Below are positions 1 to 6,500 of a DNA stretch of 13,754 nucleotides, in pieces. This DNA comes from Calditrichia bacterium (GTDB lineage: Bacteria; Calditrichota; Calditrichia; Calditrichales; Calditrichaceae), in assembly GCA_027039465.1 (NCBI GenBank), contig JALWEA010000184.1, forward strand, positions 1 through 13,754, written 5' to 3'. Within the stretch, counting starts at the first letter, position 1. Each line of letters starts with the position of its first letter. Below the pieces are notes generated by a model. That model was not told the DNA's origin. It made no database searches and was given only the letters and a program-made list of their open reading frames with translations. Both the position numbers and the translations under genes were made by a program.

Positions 1-375
1 TCTTTAAAAGGAGAAAAAATCATTGAATTACCCGTAGATGTGCTGCGTGTGGCCATACCGTACACCTTTTACTTTGCTATCATGTTCTTCATTACATTTT
101 TCGCGGCCAAACGGATCGGAGCTTCGTATCAGCAAGCAACGACCGCAGCCTTTACGGCCGGTAGCAACGATTTCGAACTGGCGATTGCCGTAGCCGTAGC
201 TGTTTTCGGCGTTAACTCGGCCACTGCCTTTGCCACGGTCATCGGCCCGCTTGTGGAAGTTCCGGTTCTGATCAGTTTGGTCAATGTTGCATTATATTTT
301 CGAAAACGACTTTCGTTTTCAGGAACGGGCAAAACCGTTGCCGTTGCCTGCGAAAATGAAAATAATAAATCATAA
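1..375 (+). CDS. arsB/acr3: ACR3-family arsenite efflux permease (C-terminal 124 residues; gene starts before the window)
   Basis: The reading frame is open from base 1, so the gene is cut by the window edge rather than starting at the internal Leu/Met near base 40. The visible part has two to three membrane helices and the hallmark C-terminal ACR3 block: the helix with the S-N-D-F-E-L-A-I-A-V-A segment (Glu codon at 175-177) and then the I-G-P-L-V-E-V-P-V-L motif. In ACR3 proteins the conserved glutamate of the FELA helix is needed for transport of arsenite, the substrate pumped out across the inner membrane. Most relatives have SNNFELA; here it is SNDFELA. The gene ends in a basic, hydrophilic tail. 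It leads into a run of thiol-redox genes 38 bases downstream, which suits an arsenic-resistance operon. The family call is strong; arsenite as substrate is inferred from the family. Confidence 0.88.
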   Translation, partial: SLKGEKIIELPVDVLRVAIPYTFYFAIMFFITFFAAKRIGASYQQATTAAFTAGSNDFELAIAVAVAVFGVNSATAFATVIGPLVEVPVLISLVNVALYFRKRLSFSGTGKTVAVACENENNKS

Positions 376-412
376 TCTTTTGATTCGGGTGATTCATTGG
401 TGAGAGGTGCGC

Positions 413-850
413 ATGAAAAAAATTAAAATATCGGCCTTGTTAGTATTTGCAGTAAGCCTTCTGCTTTTATTCGAATGTAAACAAAACAGCAATGCACAAA
501 AGCAATCGACCGCGGCACCAAATTACAACTCCAATGCAAAGGTTACCTTTATCGAACTCGGTTCCGTGAATTGCGTGCCTTGCAAAAAAATGCAACCCGT
601 AATGCACCGTCTTGAACAAAAATACGGGAATCAATTGCAAGTTATTTTTTATGATGTTTGGAAACCAAACCAAAAGAAATTCGCCAAAATTTTCGGCATT
701 CGGGTTATCCCAACACAAATTTTTTTGGATCGTAGCGGGCATGAATTTTATCGTCACGAAGGTTTCTTCCCGGAATATGAAATCGACCGACTGCTTGCCC
801 GAAAAGGATTATCAATAATTAACCGAAATTCATCGGATAAAAATGACTGA
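413..850 (+). CDS. Membrane-anchored thioredoxin-fold protein
   Basis: This 145-residue protein has an N-terminal hydrophobic signal/anchor (residues about 5-21), then a low-complexity linker and a thioredoxin fold from about residue 43. The active site is C54-V-P-C57 and the cis-proline loop is I99-P100-T101, both in the right places for a dithiol oxidoreductase. Cys22 directly follows the hydrophobic stretch, but the residues before it (L-F-E) fit a lipobox poorly, so lipidation is possible rather than likely. I chose ATG 413 over GTG 407 because GAGAGG at 402-407 sits five bases before the ATG. Its end overlaps the next gene, a CcdA-like protein, by eight bases. That pairing suggests the membrane protein reduces this extracytoplasmic thioredoxin. 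Its client is unknown; a role in arsenic or metal thiol chemistry is inferred from the adjoining ACR3 gene. Confidence 0.85.
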   Translation: MKKIKISALLVFAVSLLLLFECKQNSNAQKQSTAAPNYNSNAKVTFIELGSVNCVPCKKMQPVMHRLEQKYGNQLQVIFYDVWKPNQKKFAKIFGIRVIPTQIFLDRSGHEFYRHEGFFPEYEIDRLLARKGLSIINRNSSDKND

Positions 851-1547
851 GATTTTTAACATATTGGGCAATGTGCTCCATGGTAATTTTGCTTTAGCTC
901 TTTTGGCAAGCCTTTCCTGGGGAGTCATCAGTATCTTATTCAGCCCCTGCCATCTCTCCAGCATTCCGCTCATTATCGGTTACATTACGACGCAGGAACG
1001 ATCTTCCGAAAAAGTGCATACGAAACGCGCCTTTGTTTTATCACTAACCTTTGCTTTTGGTATTTTAATATCAATAGCCCTAATCGGTTTTGTCACTTCA
1101 TCCATGGGACGTTTAATGGGTGATTTGGGTGCTTGGGGAAATTATTTGGTTGCCGTTCTTTTTATAATTGTGGCGCTTTATCTGTTGGATGTTGTTCATT
1201 TCAATTGGAACAGCCCTATTTTTTCACCCAAAGGAGGACTAATCGGTGCACTAATTTTGGGGTTTGTATTCGGGTTCGGGTTGGGGCCTTGTACTTTTGC
1301 TTACATGGCACCTGTTTTAGGGATTGTCTTTCAAATGAGTCAAAGCAGCCTTTTGAAAGCAATGCTCTTGGTTATCGCTTTTGGAGCGGGGCAGTGTTCC
1401 GTAATTGTTGCCGCCGGAACAGCAACGGAGTTGGTTAGAAAATATCTTATTTGGGGATCAAAAACACGCACAACCGATATCATTCGTAAAATATCGGGAG
1501 TTCTGGTTTTAATCGGAGGTTTTTATTTTATCTATCTGACTATTTGA
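843..1547 (+). CDS. CcdA/DsbD-type transmembrane electron-transfer protein
   Basis: This 234-residue protein has about six predicted membrane helices (roughly residues 15-48, 62-88, 97-117, 130-160, 170-195 and 212-233). Two cysteines occur in the family's duplicated helix-start motifs: S-P-C36-H-L-S in the first half and G-P-C150-T-F in the second. In CcdA/DsbD these two cysteines form the membrane redox pair that carries electrons from cytoplasmic thioredoxin to extracytoplasmic thiol proteins. Cys185 is an extra cysteine. The length is typical of stand-alone CcdA. Translation appears coupled to the upstream thioredoxin gene through an eight-base overlap (ATG 843 lies inside the preceding reading frame), with no clear ribosome-binding site of its own. 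CcdA is known in cytochrome c maturation, but no cytochrome gene is nearby, so thiol or arsenic redox is the more likely role here. Confidence 0.85.
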   Translation: MTEIFNILGNVLHGNFALALLASLSWGVISILFSPCHLSSIPLIIGYITTQERSSEKVHTKRAFVLSLTFAFGILISIALIGFVTSSMGRLMGDLGAWGNYLVAVLFIIVALYLLDVVHFNWNSPIFSPKGGLIGALILGFVFGFGLGPCTFAYMAPVLGIVFQMSQSSLLKAMLLVIAFGAGQCSVIVAAGTATELVRKYLIWGSKTRTTDIIRKISGVLVLIGGFYFIYLTI

Positions 1548-1630
1548 ACAAAAATGTTTGGCAAAGGGCTTTAAAGTAAAAATAAAAAATTGAAAAAACA
1601 TAAAATTTAAATAAAAGAAAGGAAATTGAA

Positions 1631-1909
1631 ATGGGTTGTTCTTGTCAGGGGCCGAAGGCCTATCAAATAGAAGTTGACGGACAGAAGTATGTTGTCTGGT
1701 CATTGGATGAAATTGTTTTTTCCGTTATTTTTGCTCAACCGAATGATGAGGCCGAAGCGGAAGACATGTTATGGCAGAAGTTGCTTACTTTTAATCCGAA
1801 AATCGATCCGAAATTGGAATTTGTTTTTAAACGGGTCTTGATTCAAATCTACAAAGATACTAAAATGGCTTATGAAGAATATCAAATGAATCAAAAAGAG
1901 CCGGTTTGA
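1631..1909 (+). CDS. Small conserved-looking protein of unknown function with N-terminal Cys-x-Cys
   Basis: I do not recognise this 92-residue protein. It starts M-G-C3-S-C5-Q-G and these are its only two cysteines. A short segment with beta-strand character follows (about residues 11-25), then acidic and helical stretches, including two hydrophobic/aromatic helices near residues 44-83. There is no signal peptide or membrane helix, so it should be cytoplasmic. AAGGAAA at 1618-1624 is a good ribosome-binding site six bases before the ATG. An AT-rich gap of 83 bases separates it from the CcdA gene, with no terminator in it, and the next gene follows within about 50 bases. The Cys-x-Cys at the very N-terminus next to an ACR3 pump and thioredoxins suggests metal(loid) or thiol binding, but this is inference only. 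Confidence 0.7.
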   Translation: MGCSCQGPKAYQIEVDGQKYVVWSLDEIVFSVIFAQPNDEAEAEDMLWQKLLTFNPKIDPKLEFVFKRVLIQIYKDTKMAYEEYQMNQKEPV

Positions 1910-1959
1910 ACCGAATGGCTGATCGGCAGAATTTAAATATGCGAGCGGAGACGGTAAAA

Positions 1960-2244
1960 ATGCCTGAGAATTCAAATAAAGTCTTAATATTAAGAACAAA
2001 ACGCTGCCGCAAAAGCGATGTGGTTATTCGCTTTTTGGAAGAAGAAAACATTCCTTTTGAAGTTAAATATCTGGAAACGGATCCCGAAGCGCAAAGACTA
2101 GCGAAAGAATTCGGAATCCAATCATCACCGGGCATTATTGTCAACGGGCAGCTTTTGTTTAATCCGTACCAATTAATTGAAAAATGCCGCATAAAAGAAC
2201 CGGAGAAAGCCAAACAGAGGATTCGTGAACTGCTGGATTCCTGA
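1960..2244 (+). CDS. Thioredoxin/glutaredoxin-fold protein with a monothiol CxxS-type site
   Basis: From ATG 1960 this is a 94-residue cytoplasmic protein with a glutaredoxin-like layout: first strand V-L-I-L-R, then C16-R-K-S19, an amphipathic helix, the F-E-V-K-Y-L-E-T strand, and a cis-proline loop S55-S56-P57-G-I-I-V followed by V-N-G-Q. Residue 19 is Ser, so the usual CxxC is reduced to a monothiol CxxS, as in monothiol glutaredoxins and some arsenate-reductase-like folds. The frame is open back to TTG 1906, which overlaps the preceding stop, and ATG codons also lie at 1915 and 1939. I prefer 1960 because GGAG at 1947-1950 is nine bases upstream and the extra N-terminal residues look disordered. 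It is the last gene of the arsenic/redox run; no clear terminator follows. Its partner is unknown. Confidence 0.75.
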   Translation: MPENSNKVLILRTKRCRKSDVVIRFLEEENIPFEVKYLETDPEAQRLAKEFGIQSSPGIIVNGQLLFNPYQLIEKCRIKEPEKAKQRIRELLDS

Positions 2245-2351
2245 TGAACTTAAATTTGGAAACGGTGCCATTGGCGCTCAACCTGTCATTGCGAGGAACT
2301 GAACCGTGGTGCCAGCCATGGTTCCCGGCCTACTATTGACATGTGGTGGGC

Positions 2352-2389
2352 TGTCATTCTGAATGAAGCGCAGCGGAATGAAGAATCCC
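2352..2389 (+). repeat. TGTCATTCTGA...AGAATC-type dispersed repeat
   Basis: The segment begins TGTCATTCTGAATGAAGCG and ends GAATGAAGAATCCC. This is the class of intergenic repeat that recurs in many bacterial genomes beside the TGTCATTGCGA...AGCAATC class, which also occurs in this window. CATTC and GAATG arms could pair. Its dispersed nature is known to me from general experience, not from a search. Confidence 0.5.
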
Positions 2390-2447
2390 TTGTTCGTTAG
2401 ATTGTTAGATTGAACGTGCTTGCGAATTCTGTTTTAGAACCCATCCC

Positions 2448-2478
2448 CGCCCTTCCCTACGACGCGTAGGGAAGGGTG
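2448..2478. repeat. Strong hairpin, 12-bp perfect stem
   Basis: CCCTTCCCTACG at 2450-2461 pairs perfectly with CGTAGGGAAGGG at 2465-2476 around a three-base ACG loop. One G-T and one C-G pair extend it to 14 bp. No T-run follows on either strand, so it is not a standard intrinsic terminator. It lies near the middle of the inverted-repeat-bounded segment. Confidence 0.7.
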
Positions 2479-2610
2479 CCCAATTAGCTGTGGACATTTG
2501 TTTAATTGTTGAATTGAAGTAATTTTGTGCCCGCCATTGTGCAAGATTGTGATCGAATGCCGAGTGATTGCGACGGAACGAAGAATCTTCATTTCCGCTT
2601 CAGCTTTGAA

Positions 2611-2655
2611 GGAGATTGCTTCACTCTCCTGCTCGCAGAATCGTTCGCAATGACA
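2611..2655 (-). repeat. TGTCATTGCGA...AGCAATC-type dispersed repeat, minus strand
   Basis: Read on the minus strand it starts TGTCATTGCGAACG and ends GAGTGAAGCAATCTCC. It shares its 3' half (CTGCGAGC-GGAGAGTGAAGCAATC) with 7951-7976 and its ends with 8303-8335. Three related copies within 6 kb, all in non-coding DNA, mark it as a genuine repeat family. Confidence 0.65.
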
Positions 2656-2826
2656 GTCCTTTACCTTAATTCATGTCACTATCTTGATAATCTATGGCGC
2701 CAGCCATGGTTCAGTTCCTCGCAATGACAATGCTCTACGGATAACGATTTTCCCATTTTCCCATTCAACCATTCACCTATTCAACTCTCATCCGAATAAC
2801 GAATCACATTTCCCTTAACTCTTACA

Positions 2827-2861
2827 CTCTTAACTCTTAACTCTTAACTCTTAACTCTTAA
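2827..2861. repeat. Heptamer tandem repeat (CTCTTAA)x5
   Basis: Five perfect CTCTTAA units run from 2827 to 2861, preceded by degenerate units back to about 2814. The same heptamer in another phase occurs three times at 8999-9019. Seven-base periodicity is typical of short tandemly repeated repetitive (STRR) sequences described in cyanobacteria; the likeness is to the period, not to a specific family. Confidence 0.9.
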
Positions 2862-2888
2862 CCAATTCCAATTCCCATTTAATAGCCT

Positions 2889-2978
2889 CTGTGAAATCCG
2901 ATTTCACAGGTCAAAAAAGTCTATTCCAAAGGCTTTAATCGGATATACTTCTTTTTCAGGTGCGAAATCACATTTCGC
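2889..2978. repeat. Pair of hairpins with GAAAT/ATTTC arms
   Basis: CTGTGAAAT (2889-2897) pairs with ATTTCACAG (2901-2909) around loop CCG. GCGAAAT (2962-2968) pairs with ATTTCGC (2972-2978) around loop CAC. The stems share the inner GAAAT/ATTTC pairing and three-base loops but differ outside it, which resembles two members of one structured repeat. They lie 145-235 bases upstream of the SPW gene start. Confidence 0.6.
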
Positions 2979-3055
2979 TATTTTATAAATTAGGCCCATT
3001 TTCAAAATCTGTGTAATTCCCGTAATACCAAGCAATTAAGCCATTTGTCAAAAAT

Positions 3056-3071
3056 TGGCACGATTTATGAT
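3056..3071 (+). promoter_or_regulatory. Candidate promoter of the SPW gene (sigma-54-like -24/-12, or a weak sigma-70 type)
   Basis: TGGCAC at 3056-3061 is a perfect sigma-54 -24 element, followed at the right spacing by ATGAT at 3067-3071. The diagnostic -12 GC reads GA, so the match is incomplete. The alternative is a sigma-70 type with TTGTCA (3045-3050) and TATGAT (3066-3071), whose 15-base spacer is short. Just downstream, GTGA (3082-3085) and TCAC (3091-3094) form a small operator-like palindrome. The sequence does not decide between these readings. Confidence 0.3.
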
Positions 3072-3122
3072 TTATTAAAAAGTGAACGTGTCACAGAGAA
3101 CCAAACATGAAAGGAGAACAAA

Positions 3123-3434
3123 ATGTGGCAAGCATGGGTTAACGGGCTTTTAGGAATTTGGATTTTTATCGCCGCTTTCTTAAACTTAGGTGCCAAAGGA
3201 AATATGTGGGACGATCTGATCGTTGGTATTATTGTGGCGATTGTCGGTTATTTGATGATTAAAACCAAACCCTGGCAAGCATGGCTTAGCATCATCGTTG
3301 GTATTTGGTTGATTATCGCTGCTTTCATTCCTTCCTTAGTGGTTGGAGCTGGCAACATGTGGAACTTGATCATCAGCGGTGTTTTGGTAATGATTGCCGG
3401 TTTTGGCGCCTTAGGTGGCGGACAACAAGCCTGA
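3123..3434 (+). CDS. SPW-repeat small integral membrane protein
   Basis: This 103-residue protein consists of four membrane helices (about residues 4-22, 29-46, 52-70 and 76-96) arranged as two tandem copies of one unit. Each copy begins W-Q-A-W, continues G-I-W-(I/L)-(F/I)-I-A-A-F, has a short G-N-M-W loop and then a second glycine-rich helix. This internal duplication matches the SPW-repeat family of small bacterial membrane proteins, whose function is not established. It ends in a short polar G-G-G-Q-Q-A tail. AAGGAG at 3111-3116, six bases before the ATG, is an excellent ribosome-binding site. It is monocistronic: a repeat-rich gap lies upstream with a candidate promoter, and a strong terminator follows 46 bases after the stop. 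Confidence 0.85.
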   Translation: MWQAWVNGLLGIWIFIAAFLNLGAKGNMWDDLIVGIIVAIVGYLMIKTKPWQAWLSIIVGIWLIIAAFIPSLVVGAGNMWNLIISGVLVMIAGFGALGGGQQA

Positions 3435-3480
3435 TCTTTAACAAATCAAATATTTAAATTAACTTTATTGTGCGCATTGC

Positions 3481-3510
3481 AGAGCCAGAGCTTACTCTGG
3501 CTCTTTTCTT
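3481..3510 (+). terminator. Intrinsic terminator after the SPW gene
   Basis: AGAGCCAGAG (3481-3490) and CTCTGGCTCT (3495-3504) form a perfect 10-bp stem with a CTTA tetraloop, followed by TTTCTT. It separates the SPW gene from the activase gene, whose ribosome-binding site begins only ten bases later. The activase gene therefore either relies on read-through or has a promoter close to or inside this short stretch. Confidence 0.93.
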
Positions 3511-3530
3511 AATTCTTTTGGAGAGCATAA

Positions 3531-6500
3531 ATGGAATTAGGCATCGACTTAGGTTCTTCCACGGCAAAGGTTGTTTTGCTGAACAACAATCAATTAATGT
3601 ACAAAAAATATATTCGTCATAACGGACGCGTAAAAGAAACGTTACAGGAAATTTTAACCGCATTAAAGCCTCATTATGCCGGTCAATCTTTTTCCGTGCT
3701 CATGACCGGAAGTGCGGGCATGGGACTGGCTTCGCGTACGGGCATCCCTTTCGGGCAGGAGGTCATTGCCCTTTCCAAAGCCATTCGTACCTTTTTTCCG
3801 CAAGTTTCCACTTTTATTGAATTGGGCGGCGAAGACGCCAAGATTGTGCTTTTTCGCGAGCATCAGGCGCCGGAAATGAAAATGAACGGCAGTTGCGCCG
3901 GCGGTACGGGTTCTTTTATCGATCAAATGGCCACCCTGCTGAACATGGAACCGGCTGATCTGAACGAATTGGCAAAGCAATCCACAAAAAAATTGTACAT
4001 TGCCTCGCGTTGCGGTGTGTTTGCCAAAACGGATGTTCAAGCCCTGCTCAATAAAGGTGAAAACAAAGCGGATATCGCCCGCGCCGTTTTTCTGGCGGTA
4101 GCCAATCAAACCGTTACCACATTGCTGGCCGGTGCGGAAGTGACCGGCAATGTTTTGTTTGCGGGAGGGCCGTTAACCTTCCTTTCCGAATTGCGCAAAG
4201 CTTTTACGGAAACATTGGAAAAACCGCAGGACGATTTTATTTTGCCGGACAATGCCGAAGTTTTGGTAGCCATGGGCGCGGCGCTTCTTAGTCGGCAAAA
4301 AGGCATCCGGCTTAGCATTGAAGGATTGTTGGAGCGTCTGAAAAACGAAAGCGCCGTCGGATTAACCATGCGCACCTTGCCGCCGTTGTTTGCGAGTAAA
4401 AAGGAGTACGATCAATTCAATGACCGCCACAATCGTTTTCAAATACGCAAGTTAAAGCCCGAAGAATCGGCAAATGTGCAAGATATGTATCTTGGCATTG
4501 ACGCCGGTTCCACCACCACCAAAATGGTTTTAATCGATGAAAACAATAACATCATTGATGATTTCTATTCGCCCAATTTCGGCGATCCCTTGCAGGTTGC
4601 GCGCAAAGGTTTGCGGCAATTCCGTCCGCATTTGGAACGAGGCCTTTTGAAAGCCGCCTTTGCCACCGGTTACGGCGAAGAGTTCATGAAAGTGGCTTTG
4701 AATCTGGACGGCGGCATCGTTGAAACCATGGCTCATTACACGGCCGGCGCCCTCTTCGACAGTGATCTGAGCTTTATTGTTGATGTGGGCGGACAGGATA
4801 TCAAGGCCATTAAAATCGAAAACGGTTACGTGACGGACATTCAATTAAATGAAGCCTGCTCTTCGGGAACCGGTTCTTTCATCCAAATCTTTGCCGAAAA
4901 TTTAAATCTGTCTTTGGATGAATTCGTACAAAAGGCTTTGTGGGCGAAGCATCCGGTGGATTTGGGAACACGTTGCTCCGTATTCATGAATTCCAAAGTC
5001 AAAGAGGCTTTAAAGGACGGTGCGGATGTAAGCGACATTGCCGCGGGATTGGCCTATTCCATTGTCAAAAATGCGCTCTACAAAGTCATTCATCTGAAAA
5101 GCGCCGACGAACTGGGCGATCATGTTTTTGTGCAGGGCGGTACCTTTAAAAACGATGCCGTATTGCGCGCCTTTGAAATTCTAACCGGCAAACAGGTCAT
5201 TCGCCTGAATATATCGGAATACATGGGCGCTTTCGGTGCGGCCCTTTACGCTCAAAAATTTATTCGGCGGCATCCCGATTATCAAACCAAATTCGAGCTA
5301 TCCGCTCTAGACAACATTCAATTTAGCAAACGTCAAATCCATTGCAAAGGGTGTGGCAATCAGTGCAGCATAACCCAGTTTACATTCAGCAATAAAAACC
5401 GCTTTTACACCGGCAACCGCTGTGAACGTTATTTCTCCAACAAAACCGCGGCGGAGCGCATTACGGACAACTTTTTCCGCGACAAGGAAGAAATCATTTT
5501 TAATGTGGATGCTTACTGGCAGGGAGAAATTCCGGAAATCGATCCGGCCAAACCGACCATCGGCATCCCGCGTGTGCTTTCCGTTTACGAACATTATCCG
5601 TTTTTTTATTCTTTCTTTCGCAAGCTGGGTTTTAAGGTTGTACTGTCCGATCCCACTTCGCAAAGTATGTATTACAAGGGATTACGAACGGTGCCGGCCG
5701 ACAATTTGTGCCTGCCGGCCAAGGTCGCCAATGGCCATGTGTTTGACTTGATTGAAAAAAAGGTGGATCGCATTTTTTATCCTGCCATTTTATTCGAGCA
5801 GAAGGAAAGCAATGACGCGCAGAACAGTTTCAATTGTCCCATTGTGACCGGTTACGGCGAAGTTCTGAAAAAAAATATTAAAACCGATATTCCCATCGAT
5901 TCTTTTCCCATGAGCTTTAACTACCTGCCCGGTGTGCGCGAGAATATTTACAAATATTTGGCGGATTTCGGAGTCAGCAAGGATGAAGTTGATAAAGCCA
6001 TTGATTTTGCTTTGCAGATGGAGAAGAAGAGCATTGAACTTCAGCGCGAAAAGGCCGGTCAAATTATTGAAAAGGCCATGGCCGAAAACAAGCCGCTTAT
6101 TGTGGTCATGGGACGACCTTACCATCTGGATCCCATGGTAAACACCGGCATTTTGGACATGATCGAGGATTTGGGCGCTTACGCGGTTTCGGAAAATGCC
6201 ATTCCCGATTTGCACAAGATGAATTTAAAAGGCGTGCTGCCCTTAACGCAATGGTCGTACCACAATCGTTTGTATTTGGCGGCCAAATGGGTAGCGCAAT
6301 TGAAATACGACAAAGTGGCCGCTATTCAATTGAATTCCTTCGGTTGCGGGCCTGATGCGGTGGTGGCCGATGAAGTGAAAGCCCTAGTGGAAACCGGAGG
6401 TAAAATCTACATTTCGATTAAAATCGATGAGATGTCCAATCTGGGTGCGGCTAAAATCCGCATTCGTTCCCTGTTGGAAGCCTTGAACCAGAACAATGAA

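Larger units (their letters stand above)
2284..2729. repeat. 446-bp segment bounded by 22-bp perfect terminal inverted repeats (MITE-like)
   Basis: The 22 bases at 2284-2305 (beginning TGTCATTGCGAGG) are the exact reverse complement of 2708-2729. Inside each arm a CCATGG-containing sequence (GTGCCAGCCATGG on the left, GGCGCCAGCCATGG on the right) occurs in the same orientation. The interior carries no transposase and is made of smaller repeats. The architecture is what a non-autonomous element or a pair of inverted REP-like repeats would give. I see no clean target-site duplication flanking it, so the mobile-element reading is tentative. Confidence 0.55.
2245..3122. other. Repeat-rich non-coding region between the redox operon and the SPW gene
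   Basis: I see no credible gene here on either strand. The 66-codon open frame at 2527-2727 lies inside repeat sequence and has no protein-like character. The region holds, in order: an inverted-repeat-bounded segment (2284-2729) containing CATTCTGA- and CATTGCGA-type repeat fragments and a 12-bp hairpin; a C/T-rich stretch built from CCCATT- and CATTCA-like words (about 2748-2795); a CTCTTAA heptamer array; two small hairpins with GAAAT/ATTTC arms; and the promoter region of the next gene. Confidence 0.7.

Noticed and set aside
407..412. GTG 407 as start of the membrane thioredoxin
   Set aside because: It overlaps the ribosome-binding site GAGAGG itself; ATG 413 is correctly spaced.
2450..2476. 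12-bp GC-rich hairpin as terminator of the arsenic/redox operon
   Set aside because: There is no T-run on either side and it is more than 200 bases after the last stop codon; it fits the repeat content better.
2527..2727. 66-codon open frame between the redox operon and the SPW gene
   Set aside because: It lies wholly within repeat sequence bounded by inverted repeats and starts with a GTG lacking a ribosome-binding site.
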